This document shows positions 47,802 through 60,069 of a DNA stretch of 64,000 bases, one piece after another. The notes under the pieces are model-generated. The model was not told the DNA's origin. It ran no database searches and saw nothing but the letters and a program-made list of their open reading frames with translations. Each line of letters starts with the position of its first letter. Position 1 is the first letter of the stretch. Both the position numbers and the translations under genes were made by a program. This DNA comes from Argentina anserina (lineage: Eukaryota; Streptophyta; Magnoliopsida; Rosales; Rosaceae), in NCBI RefSeq assembly GCF_933775445.1, contig NW_026089428.1, positions 558,001 to 622,000 on the forward strand. The letters run 5' to 3'.

Positions 47802-49805
47802 GTATCTTTCTGTAAGGCTTCTGATGCGAGTTTCTATTGTATTTGAGAGTTTTGCAATCGTTTGCGTATCTTTACTATTCCAATTGTATATCTTTACATC
47901 GTTTGCGTATCTTTACTATTCCAATTGTGTATCTTTTCATTTCTCGTTTGAGTATCTTTCTGTAAGGCTTCTGATGCGAGTTTCTATTGTATTTGAGAGT
48001 TTTCCAAGTGTGGGAGTGTGTTTCTTTCAAACTGAGTATCTTTACATCGTTTGCGTATCTTTACTATTCCAATTGTGTATCTTTACATGGTTTGCGTATC
48101 TTTACTATTCCAATTGTGTATATTTTCATTTCTCGTTTGAGTATCTTTCTGTAAGACTTCTGATGCGAGTTTCTATTGAATTTGAGAGTTTTGCAAGTGT
48201 GGGAGTGTGTTTCTTTCAAACTGAGTTTCTTTACATCGTTTGCGTATCTTTACTATTCCAATTGTGTATCTTTACATCGTTTGCGTATCTTTACTATTCC
48301 AATTGTGTATCTTTACATCGTTTGCGTATCTTTACTATTCCAATTGTGTATCTTTTCATTTCTCGTTTGAGTATCTTTCTGTAAGACTTCTGATGCGAGT
48401 TTCTATTGAATTTGAGAGTTTTGCAAGTGTGGGAGTGTGTTTCTTTCAAACTGAGTTTCTTTACATCGTTTGCGTATCTTTACTATTCCAATTGTGTATC
48501 TTTACATCGTTTGCGTATCTTTACTATTCCAATTGTGTATCTTTACATCGTTTGCGTATCTTTACTATTCCAATTGTGTATCTTTTCATTTCTCGTTTGA
48601 GTATCTTTCTGTAAGGCTTCTGATGCGAGTTTCTATTGTATTTTAGAGTTTTGCAAGTGTGGGAGTGTGTTTCTTTCAAACTGAGTATCTTTACATCGTT
48701 TGCGTATCTTTACTATTCCAATTGTGTATCTTTTCATTTCTCGTTTGAGTATCTTTCTGTAAGGCTTTCTGATGCGAGTTTTTATTGAATTTGAGAGTTT
48801 TGCAAGTGTGGGAGTGTGTTTCTTTCAAACTGAGTATCTTTACATCGTTTGCGTATCTTTACTATTCCAATTGTGTATCTTTACATCGTTTGCGTATCTT
48901 TACTATTCCAATTGTGTATCTTTTCATTTCTCGTTTGAGTATCTTTCTGTAAGGCTTCTGATGCGAGTTTCTATTGTATTTGAGAGTTTTGCAATCGTTT
49001 CCGTATCTTTACTATTCCAATTGTATATCTTTACATCGTTTGCGTATCTTTACTATTCCAATTGTGTATCTTTTCATTTCTCGTTTGAGTATCTTTCTGT
49101 AAGGCTTCTGATGCGAGTTTCTATTGTATTTGAGAGTTTTGCAATCGTTTGCGTATCTTTACTATTCCAATTGTATATCTTTACATCGTTTGCGTATCTT
49201 TACTATTCCAATTGTGTATCTTTTCATTTCTCGTTTGACTATCTTTCTGTAAGGCTTCTGATGCGAGTTTCTATTGTATTTGAGAGTTTTCCAAGTGTGG
49301 GAGTGTGTTTCTTTCAAACTGAGTATCTTTACATCGTTTGCGTATCTTTACTATTCCAATTGGGTATCTTTACATGGTTTGCGTATCTTTACTATTCCAA
49401 TTGTGTATATTTTCATTTCTCGTTTGAGTATCTTTCTGTAAGGCTTCTGATGCGAGTTTCTATTGAATTTGAGAGTTTTGCAAGTGTGGGAGTGTGTTTC
49501 TTTCAAACTGAGTATCTTTACATCGTTTGCGTATCTTTACTATTCCAATTGTGTATCTTTACATCGTTTGCGTATCTTTACTATTCCAATTGTGTATCTT
49601 TTCATTTCTCGTTTGAGTATCTTTCTGTAAGGCTTCTGATGCGAGTTTCTATTGTATTTGAGAGTTTTCCAAGTGTGGGAGTGTATTTCTTTCAAACTGA
49701 GTATCTTTACATCGTTTGCGTATCTTTACTATTCCAATTGTGTATCTTTACATCGTTTGCGTATCTTTACTATTCCAATTGTGTATCTTTTCATTTCTCG
49801 TTTGA
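47802..49805 (+). repeat. 2,004-bp tandem duplication, copy 2
   Basis: Repeats 45798-47801. Shared marks include GTTTCCGTATC (46996 and 49000), GACTATCTTT (47233 and 49237), CCAATTGGGTATC and GTGTATTTC. I noticed no difference between the two copies in the lines I compared, so this is among the youngest events in the window. Confidence 0.87.
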
Positions 49806-51237
49806 GTATCTTTCTGTAAGGCTTCTGATGCGAGTTTCTATTGTATTTGAGAGTTTTCCAAGTGTGGGAGTGTGTTTCTTTCAAACTGAGTATCTTTACA
49901 TCGTTTGCGTATCTTTACTATTCCAATTGTGTATCTTTACATCGTTTGCGTATCTTTACTATTCCAATTGTGTATCTTTTCATTTCTCGTTTGAGTATCT
50001 TTCTGTAAGGCTTCTGATGCGAGTTTCTATTGAATTTGAGAGTTTTGCAAGTGTGGGAGTGTGTTTCTTTCAAACTGAGTATCTTTACATCGTTTGCGTA
50101 TCTTTACTATTCCAATTGTGTATCTTTACATTTCTCGTTTGAGTATCTTTCAGTAAGGCTTCTGATGCGAGTTTCTATTGAATTTGAGAGTTTTGCAAGT
50201 GTGGGAGTGTGTTTCATTCAAACTGAGTATCTTTACATCGTTTGCGTATCTTTACTATTCCTATTGTGTATCTTTACATCGTTTGCGTATCTTTACTATT
50301 CCAATTGTGTATCTTTTCATTTCTCGTTTGAGTATCTTTCTGTAAGGCTTCTGATGCGAGTTTCTATTGTATTTGATAGTTTTCCAAGTGTGGGAGTGTG
50401 TTTCTTTCAAACTGAGTATCTTTACATCGTTTGCGTATCTTTACTATTCCAATTGTGTATCTTTACATCGTTTGCGTATCTTTACTATTCCAATTGTGTA
50501 TCTTTTCATTTCTCGTTTGAGTATCTTTCTGTAAGGCTTCTGATGCGAGTTTCTATTGAATTTGAAAGTTTTGCAAGTGTGGGAGTGTGTTTCATTCAAA
50601 CTGAGTATCTTTACATCGTTTGCGTATCTTTACTATTCCTATTGTGTATCTTTACATCGTTTGCGTCTCTTTACTATTCCAATTGTGTATCTTTTCATTT
50701 CTCGTTTGAGTATCTTTCTGTAAGGCTTCTGATGCGAGTTTCTATTGTATTTGATAGTTTTCCAAGTGTGGGAGTGTGTTTCTTTCAAACTGAGTATCTT
50801 TTCATCGTTTGCGTATCTTTACTATTCCAATTGTGTATCTTTACATCGTTTGCGTATCTTTACTATTCCAATTGTGTATCTTTTCATTTCTCGTTTAAGT
50901 ATCTTTCTGTAAGGCTTCTGATGCGAGTTTCTATTGTATTTGAGAGTTTTCCAAGTGTGGGAGTGTGTTTCTTTCAAACTGAGTATCTTTACATCGTTTG
51001 GGTATCTTTACTATTCCAATTGTGTATCTTTACATCGTTTGCATATCTTTACTATTCCAATTGTGTATCTTTTCATTTCTCGTTTGAGTATCTTTCTGTA
51101 AGGCTTCTGATGCTAGTTTCTATTGTATTTGAGAGTTTTGCAATCGTTTGCGTATCTTTACTATTCTAATTGTGTATCTTTACATCGTTTGCGTATCTTT
51201 ACTATTCCAATTGTGTATCTTTTCATTTCTCGTTTGA

Positions 51238-52034
51238 GTATCTTTCTGTAAGACTTCTGATCCGAGTTTCTATTGAATTTGAGAGTTTTGCAAGTGTGAG
51301 AGTGTGTTTCTTTCAAACTGAGTATCTTTACATCGTTTGCGTATCTTTACTATTCCAATTGTGTATCTTTACATCGTTTGCGTATCTTTACTATTCCAAT
51401 TGTGTATCTTTACATCGTTTGCGTATCTTTACTATTCCAATTTTGTATCTTTTCATTTCTCGTTTGAGTATCTTTCTGTAAGGCTTCTGATGCGAGTTTC
51501 TATTGTATTTGAGAGTTTTCCAAGTGTGGGAGTGTGTTTCTTTCAAACTGAGTATCTTTACATGGTTTGCGTATCTTTACTATTCCAATTGTGTATCTTT
51601 ACATGGTTTGCGTATCTTTACTATTCCAATTGTGTATATTTTAATTTCTCGGTTGAGTATCTTTCTGTAAGGCTTCTTGATGCGAGTTTCTATTAAATTT
51701 GAGAGTTTTGCAAGTGTGGGAGTGTGTTTCTTTCAAACTGAGTATCTTTACATCGTTTGCGTATCTTTACTATTCCAATTGTGTATCTTTACATCGTTTG
51801 CGTATCTTTACTATTCAATTGTGTATCTTTTCATTTCTCGTTTGAGTATCTTTCTGTAAGGCTTCTGATGCGAGTTTCTATTGAATTTGAGAGTTTTGCA
51901 AGTGTGGGAGTGTGTTTCTTTCAAACTGAGTATCTTTACATCGTTTGCGTATCTTTACTATTCCAATTGTGTATCTTTACATCGTTTGCGTATCTTTACT
52001 ATTCCAATTGTGTATCTTTTCATTTCTCGTTTGA
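51238..52034 (+). repeat. 797-bp tandem duplication, copy 1
   Basis: Units of 230 (GATCCGAG with GTGAGAGTG), 189 (two ACATGG A modules, CTCGGTTGA), 189 (ATTAAATTTG) and 189 bp. Private to this copy are an inserted T (CTTCTTGATG near 51676) and a lost C in B (CTATTCAATT near 51812). They cancel in length, so the ATTAAATTTG unit is still 189 bp. Confidence 0.86.
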
Positions 52035-52790
52035 GTATCTTTCTGTAAGACTTCTGATCCGAGTTTCTATTGAATTTGAGAGTTTTGCAAGTGTGAGAGT
52101 GTGTTTCTTTCAAACTGAGTATCTTTACATCGTTTGCGTATCTTTACTATTCCAATTGTGTATCTTTACATCGTTTGCGTATCTTTACTATTCCAATTGT
52201 GTATCTTTACATCGTTTGCGTATCTTTACTATTCCAATTTTGTATCTTTTCATTTCTCGTTTGAGTATCTTTCTGTAAGGCTTCTGATGCGAGTTTCTAT
52301 TGTATTTGAGAGTTTTCCAAGTGTGGGAGTGTGTTTCTTTCAAACTGAGTATCTTTACATGGTTTGCGTATCTTTACTATTCCAATTGTGTATCTTTACA
52401 TGGTTTGCGTATCTTTACTATTCCAATTGTGTATATTTTAATTTCTCGGTTGAGTATCTTTCTGTAAGGCTTCTGATGCGAGTTTCTATTAAATTTGAGA
52501 GTTTTGCAAGTGTGGGAGTGTGTTTCTTTCAAACTGAGTATCTTTACATCGTTTGCGTATCTTTACTATTCCAATTGTGTATCTTTACATCGTTTGCGTA
52601 TCTTTACTATTCCAATTGTGTATCTTTTCATTTCTCGTTTGAGTATCTTTCTGTAAGGCTTCTGATGCGAGTTTCTATTGAATTTGAGAGTTTTGCAAGT
52701 GTGGGAGTGTGTTTCTTTCAAACTGAGTATCTTTACATCGTTTGCGTATCTTTACTATTCCAATTGTGTATCTTTACATTTCTCGTTTGA
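52035..52790 (+). repeat. 797-bp tandem duplication, copy 2
   Basis: Repeats the first three units (230, 189, 189) with GATCCGAG, GTGAGAGTG, paired ACATGG and CTCGGTTGA all shared. The fourth unit (52643-52790) is the 148-bp phrase unit with CTTTACATTTC rather than a 189-bp unit. The matching stretch at 62707-63462 has this arrangement once only. Confidence 0.85.
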
Positions 52791-55700
52791 GTATCTTTCA
52801 GTAAGGCTTCTGATGCGAGTTTCTATTGAATTTGAGAGTTTTGCAAGTGTGGGAGTGTGTTTCATTCAAACTGAGTATCTTTACATCGTTTGCGTATCTT
52901 TACTATTCCTATTGTGTATCTTTACATCGTTTGCGTCTCTTTACTATTCCAATTGTGTATCTTTTCATTTCTCGTTTGAGTATCTTTCTGTAAGGCTTCT
53001 GATGCGAGTTTCTATTGTATTTGAGAGTTTTCCAAGTGTGGGAGTGTGTTTCTTTCAAACTGAGTATCTTTACATGGTTTGCGTATCTTTACTATTCCAA
53101 TTGTGTATCTTTACATGGTTTGCGTATCTTTACTATTCCAATTGTGTATATTTTAATTTCTCGTTTGAGTATCTTTTTGTAAGGCTTCTGATGCGAGTTT
53201 CTATTAAATTTGAGAGTTTTGCAAGTGTGGGAGTGTGTTTCTTTCAAACTGAGTATCTTTACATCGTTTGCGTATCTTTACTATTCCAATTGTGTATCTT
53301 TACATCGTTTGCGTATCTTTACTATTCCAATTGTGTATGTTTTCATTTCTCGTTTGAGTATCTTTCTGTAAGGCTTCTGATGCGAGTTTCTATTGAATTT
53401 GAAAGTTTTGCAAGTGTGGGAGTGTGTTTCTTTCAAACTGAGTATCTTTACATCGTTTGCGTATCTTTACTATTCCAATTGTGTATCTTTTCATTTCTCG
53501 TTTGAGTATCTTTCTGTAAGGCTTCTGATGCGAGTTTCTATTGTATTTGATAGTTTTCCAAGTGTGGGAGTGTGTTTCTTTCAAACTGAGTATCTTTACA
53601 TCGTTTGCGTATCTTTACTATTCCAATTGTGTATCTTTACATCGTTTGCGTATCTTTACTATTCCAATTGTGTATCTTTTCATTTCTCGTTTGAGTATCT
53701 TTCTGTAAGGCTTCTGATGCGAGTTTCTATTGTATTTGAGAGTTTTCCAAGTGTGGGAGTGTGTTTCTTTCAAACTGAGTATCTTTACATCGTTTGCGTA
53801 TCTTTACTATTCCAATTGTGTATCTTTACATCGTTTGCATATCTTTACTATTCCAATTGTGTATCTTTTCATTTCTCGTTTGAGTATCTTTCTGTAAGGC
53901 TTCTGATGCTAGTTTCTATTGTATTTGAGAGTTTTGCAATCGTTTGCGTATCTTTACTATTCCAATTGTGTATCTTTACATCGTTTGCGTATCTTTACTA
54001 TTCCAATTGTGTATCTTTTCATTTCTCGTTTGAGTATCTTTCTGTAAGACTTCTGATGCGAGTTTCTATTGAATTTGAGAGTTTTGCAAGTGTGAGAGTG
54101 TGTTTCTTTCAAACTGAGTATCTTTACATCGTTTGCGTATCTTTACTATTCCAATTGTGTATCTTTACATCGTTTGCGTATCTTTACTATTCCAATTGTG
54201 TATCTTTACATCGTTTGCGTATCTTTACTATTCCAATTTTGTATCTTTTCATTTCTCGTTTGAGTATCTTTCTGTAAGGCTTCTGATGCGAGTTTCTATT
54301 GTATTTGAGAGTTTTCCAAGTGTGGGAGTGTGTTTCTTTCAAACTGAGTATCTTTACATGGTTTGCGTATCTTTACTATTCCAATTGTGTATCTTTACAT
54401 GGTTTGCGTATCTTTACTATTCCAATTGTGTATATTTTAATTTCTCGTTTGAGTATCTTTCTGTAAGGCTTCTGATGCGAGTTTCTATTAAATTTGAGAG
54501 TTTTGCAAGTGTGGGAGTGTGTTTCTTTCAAACTGAGTATCTTTACATCGTTTGCGTATCTTTACTATTCCAATTGTGTATCTTTACATCGTTTGCGTAT
54601 CTTTACTATTCCAATTGTGTATCTTTTCATTTCTCGTTTGAGTATCTTTCTGTAAGGCTTCTGATGCGAGTTTCTATTGTATTTGAGAGTTTTCCAAGTG
54701 TGGGAGTGTGCTTCTTTCAAACTGAGTATCTTTACATCGTTTGCGTATCTTTACTATTCCAATTGTGTATCTTTACATGGTTTGCGTATCTTTACTATTC
54801 CAATTGTGTATATTTTCATTTCTCGTTTGAGTATCTTTCTGTAAGGCTTCTGATGCGAGTTTCTATTGTATTTGAGAGTTTTGCAATCGTTTGCGTATCT
54901 TTACTATTCCAATTGTGTATCTTTACATCGTTTGCGTATCTTTACTATTCCAATTGTGTATCTTTTCATTTCTCGTTTGAGTATCTTTCTGTAAGACTTA
55001 TGATGCGAGTTTCTATTGAATTTGAGAGTTTTGCAAGTGTGGGAGTGTGTTTCTTTCAAACTGAGTATCTTTACATCGTTTGCGTATCTTTACTATTCCA
55101 ATTGTGTATCTTTACATCGTTTGCGTATCTTTACTATTCCAATTGTGTATGTTTTCATTTCTCGTTTGAGTATCTTTCTGTAAGGCTTCTGATGCGAGTT
55201 TCTATTGAATTTGAGAGTTTTGCAAGTGTGGGAGTGTGTTTCTTTCAAACACTCATCTTTACATCGTTTGCGTATCTTTATTATTCCAATTGTGTATTTT
55301 TACATCGTTTGCGTATCTTTACTATTCCAATTGTGTATCTTTTCATTTCTCGTTTGAGTATCTTTCTGTAAGGCTTTCGGATCCGAGTTTCTATTGAATT
55401 CGAGAGTTTTGCAAGTGTGGGAGTGTGTTTCTTTCAAACTGAGTATCTTTACATCGTTTGCATATCTTTACTATTCCAATTGTGTATCTTTACATCGTTT
55501 GCGTATCTTTACTATTCCAATTGTGTATGTTTTCATTTCTCGTTTGAGTATCTTTCTGTAAGGCTTCTGATGCGAGTTTCTATTGAATTTGAAAGTTTTG
55601 CAAGTGTGGGAGTGTGTTTCTTTCAAACTGAGTATCTTTACATCGTTTGCGTATCTTTACTATTCCAATTGTGTATCTTTTCATTTCTCGTTTGAGTATC

Positions 55701-58700
55701 TTTCTGTAAGGCTTCTGATGCGAGTTTCTATTGAATTTGAGAGTTTTGCAAGTGTGGGAGTGTGTTTCTTTCAAACTGAGTATCTTTACATCGTTTGCGT
55801 ATCTTTACTATTCCAATTGTGTATCTTTACATTTCTCGTTTGAGTATCTTTCAGTAAGGCTTCTGATGCGAGTTTCTATTGAATTTGAGAGTTTTGCAAG
55901 TGTGGGAGTGTGTTTCATTCAAACTGAGTATCTTTACATCGTTTGCGTATCTTTACTATTCCTATTGTGTATCTTTACATCGTTTGCGTCTCTTTACTAT
56001 TCCAATTGTGTATCTTTTCATTTCTCGTTTGAGTATCTTTCTGTAAGGCTTCTGATGCGAGTTTCTATTGTATTTGATAGTTTTCCAAGTGTGGGAGTGT
56101 GTTTCTTTCAAACTGAGTATCTTTACATCGTTTGCGTATCTTTACTATTCCAATTGTGTATCTTTACATCGTTTGCGTATCTTTACTATTCCAATTGTGT
56201 ATCTTTTCATTTCTCGTTTGAGTATCTTTCTGTAAGGCTTCTGATGCGAGTTTCTATTGTATTTGAGAGTTTTCCAAGTGTGGGAGTGTGTTTCTTTCAA
56301 ACTGAGTATCTTTACATCGTTTGCGTATCTTTACTATTCCAATTGTGTATCTTTACATCGTTTGCATATCTTTACTATTCCAATTGTGTATCTTTTTATT
56401 TCTCGTTTGAGTATCTTTCTGTAAGGCTTCTGATGCTAGTTTCTATTGTATTTGAGAGTTTTGCAATCGTTTGCGTATCTTTACTATTCCAATTGTGTAT
56501 CTTTACATCGTTTGCGTATCTTTACTATTCCAATTGTGTATCTTTTCATTTCTCGTTTGAGTATCTTTCTGTAAGACTTCTGATGCGAGTTTCTATTGAA
56601 TTTGAGAGTTTTGCAAGTGTGAGAGTGTGTTTCTTTCAAACTGAGTATCTTTACATCGTTTGCGTATCTTTACTATTCCAATTGTGTATCTTTACATCGT
56701 TTGCGTATCTTTACTATTCCAATTGTGTATCTTTATATCGTTTGCATATCTTTACTATTCCAATTGTGTATCTTTTTATTTCTCGTTTGAGTATCTTTCT
56801 GTAAGGCTTCTGATGCTAGTTTCTATTGTATTTGAGTGTTTTGCAATCGTTTGCGTATCTTTACTATTCCAATTGTGTATCTTTACATCGTTTGCGTATC
56901 TTTACTATTCCAATTGTGTATCTTTTCATTTCTCGTTTGAGTATCTTTCTGTAAGGCTTCTGATGCGAGTTTCTATTGTATTTGAGAGTTTTCCAAGTGT
57001 GGGAGTGTGTTTCTTTCAAACTGAGTATCTTTACATCGTTTGCGTATCTTTACTATTCCAATTGTGTATCTTTACATCGTTTGCATATCTTTACTATTCC
57101 AATTGTGTATCTTTTAATTTCTCGTTTGAGTATCTTTCTGTAAGGCTTCTGATGCTAGTTTCTATTGTATTTGAGAGTTTTGCAATCGTTTGCGTATCTT
57201 TACTATTCCAATTGTGTATCTTTACATCGTTTGCGTATCTTTACTATTCCAATTGTGTATCTTTTCATTTCTCGTTTGAGTATCTTTCTGTAAGGCTTCT
57301 GATGCGAGTTTCTATTGTATTTGAGAGTTTTGCAATCGTTTGCGTATCTTTACTATTCCAATTGTATATCTTTACATCGTTTGCGTATCTTTACTATTCC
57401 AATTGTGTATCTTTTCATTTCTCGTTTGAGTATCTTTCTGTAAGGCTTCTGATGCGAGTTTCTATTGTATTTGAGAGTTTTCCAAGTGTGGGAGTGTGTT
57501 TCTTTCAAACTGAGTATCTTTACATCGTTTGCGTATCTTTACTATTCCAATTGTGTATCTTTACATGGTTTGCGTATCTTTACTATTCCAATTGTGTATA
57601 TTTTCATTTCTCGTTTGAGTATCTTTCTGTAAGGCTTCTGATGCGAGTTTCTATTGTATTTGAGAGTTTTGCAATCGTTTGCGTATCTTTACTATTCCAA
57701 TTGTGTATCTTTTCATTTCTCGTTTGAGTATCTTTCTGTAAGGCTTCTGATGCGAGTTTCTATTGAATTTGAGAGTTTTGCAAGTGTGGGAGTGTGTTTC
57801 TTTCAAACTGAGTTTCTTTACATCGTTTGCGTATCTTTATTATTCCAATTGTGTATCTTTACATCGTTTGCGTATCTTTACTATTCCAATTGTGTATCTT
57901 TACATCGTTTGCGTATCTTTACTATTCCAATTGTGTATCTTTTCATTTCTCGTTTGAGTATCTTTCTGTAAGGCTTCTGATGCGAGTTTCTATTGTATTT
58001 TAGAGTTTTGCAAGTGTGGGAGTGTGTTTCTTTCAAACTGAGTATCTTTACATCGTTTGCGTATCTTTACTATTCCAATTGTGTATCTTTTCATTTCTCG
58101 TTTGAGTATCTTTCTGTAAGGCTTTCTGATGCGAGTTTTTATTGAATTTGAGAGTTTTGCAAGTGTGGGAGTGTGTTTCTTTCAAACTGAGTATCTTTAC
58201 ATCGTTTGCGTATCTTTACTATTCCAATTGTGTATCTTTACATCTTTTGCGTATCTTTACTATTCCAATTGTGTATCTTTTCATTTCTCGTTTGAGTATC
58301 TTTCTGTAAGGCTTCTGATGCGAGTTTCTATTGTATTTGAGAGTTTTGCAATCGTTTGCGTATCTTTACTATTCCAATTGTATATCTTTACATCGTTTGC
58401 GTATCTTTACTATTCCAATTGTGTATCTTTTCATTTCTCGTTTGACTATCTTTCTGTAAGGCTTCTGATGCGAGTTTCTATTGTATTTGAGAGTTTTCCA
58501 AGTGTGGGAGTGTGTTTCTTTCAAACTGAGTATCTTTACATCGTTTGCGTATCTTTACTATTCCAATTGGGTATCTTTACATGGTTTGCGTATCTTTACT
58601 ATTCCAATTGTGTATATTTTCATTTCTCGTTTGAGTATCTTTCTGTAAGGCTTCTGATGCGAGTTTCTATTGAATTTGAGAGTTTTGCAAGTGTGGGAGT

Positions 58701-60069
58701 GTGTTTCTTTCAAACTGAGTATCTTTACATCGTTTGCGTATCTTTACTATTCCAATTGTGTATCTTTACATCGTTTGCGTATCTTTACTATTCCAATTGT
58801 GTATCTTTTCATTTCTCGTTTGAGTATCTTTCTGTAAGGCTTCTGATGCGAGTTTCTATTGTATTTGAGAGTTTTCCAAGTGTGGGAGTGTGTTTCTTTC
58901 AAACTGAGTATCTTTACATCGTTTGCGTATCTTTACTATTCCAATTGTGTATCTTTACATCGTTTGCGTATCTTTACTATTCCAATTGTGTATCTTTTCA
59001 TTTCTCGTTTGAGTATCTTTCTGTAAGGCTTCTGATGCGAGTTTCTATTGTATTTGAGAGTTTTCCAAGTGTGGGAGTGTGTTTCTTTCAAACTGAGTAT
59101 CTTTACATCGTTTGCGTATCTTTACTATTCCAATTGTGTATCTTTACATCGTTTGCGTATCTTTACTATTCCAATTGTGTATCTTTTCATTTCTCGTTTG
59201 AGTATCTTTCTGTAAGGCTTTCTGATGCGAGTTTTTATTGAATTTGAGAGTTTTGCAAGTGTGGGAGTGTGTTTCTTTCAAACTGAGTATCTTTACATCG
59301 TTTGCGTATCTTTACTATTCCAATTGTGTATCTTTACATCGTTTGCGTATCTTTACTATTCCAATTGTGTATCTTTTCATTTCTCGTTTGAGTATCTTTC
59401 TGTAAGGCTTCTGATGCGAGTTTCTATTGTATTTGAGAGTTTTGCAATCGTTTGCGTATCTTTACTATTCCAATTGTATATCTTTACATCGTTTGCGTAT
59501 CTTTACTATTCCAATTGTGTATCTTTTCATTTCTCGTTTGAGTATCTTTCTGTAAGGCTTCTGATGCGAGTTTCTATTGTATTTGAGAGTTTTCCAAGTG
59601 TGGGAGTGTGTTTCTTTCAAACTGAGTATCTTTACATCGTTTGCGTATCTTTACTATTCCAATTGGGTATCTTTACATGGTTTGCGTATCTTTACTATTC
59701 CAATTGTGTATATTTTCATTTCTCGTTTGAGTATCTTTCTGTAAGGCTTCTGATGCGAGTTTCTATTGTATTTGAGAGTTTTGCAATCGTTTGCGTATCT
59801 TTACTATTCCAATTGTGTATCTTTTCATTTCTCGTTTGAGTATCTTTCTGTAAGACTTCTGATGCGAGTTTCTATTGAATTTGAGAGTTTTGCAAGTGTG
59901 GGAGTGTGTTTCTTTCAAACTGAGTATCTTTACATCGTTTGCGTATCTTTACTATTCCAATTGTGTATCTTTACATCGTTTGCGTATCTTTACTATTCCA
60001 ATTGTGTATCTTTACATCGTTTGCGTATCTTTACTATTCCAATTGTGTATCTTTTCATTTCTCGTTTGA
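52791..60069 (+). repeat. Mosaic block with 2.5-kb internal repetition
   Basis: Units 53506-54263 (189 with TTTGATAGT, 189, 150 with GATGCTAG, 230) match 56033-56790 at an offset of 2,527 bp, and 52643-52979 matches 55696-56032 at 3,053 bp. The four-unit run 56222-57279 alternates CCAAG units carrying GCATATC with GATGCTAG d units. From about 57430 the block resembles 33922-36000: ACATGG, CTGAGTTTC, ATTTTAGAG, the 190-bp unit and CCAATTGGG. A second 190-bp unit at 59202 begins another round. Confidence 0.76.
54981..55547 (+). repeat. Diverged island of three units
   Basis: Three units (189, 188, 190 bp) carry more private changes than their neighbours: GACTTATGATG, TTTATTATTCC, GTATTTTTAC, GGCTTTCGGATCCGAG, GAATTCGAG and GCATATC. 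The middle unit has the CACTCAT junction (near 55250), otherwise confined to 1-18.2 kb. The third unit holds a GGATCC (55379-55384) and a GAATTC (55396-55401) created by point changes. It may be an older relic not yet homogenised; that is inference. Confidence 0.78.

Larger units (their letters stand above)
37192..51237 (+). repeat. 12-kb tandem duplication, copy 2 (14,046 bp)
   Basis: Collinear with 25164-37191 at an offset of 12,028 bp, then 12,027 and 12,026 (loss of the two single-base insertions of copy 1), then 12,042 (gain of 16 bp), then 14,046 after a 2,004-bp internal duplication. These steps account exactly for the length difference. It includes a third copy of the 5.19-kb repeat at 38765-43956. 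Private changes include CTTTATGTAAGG near 39971, TTTCCGTAAGG near 40770 and a CAGTAAGG to CTGTAAGG state at 41062. Confidence 0.85.

Noticed and set aside
55379..55401. Cloning-vector or linker remnant suggested by adjacent GGATCC and GAATTC sites
   Set aside because: Both sites come from point changes in an otherwise normal D module, with no foreign sequence on either side.
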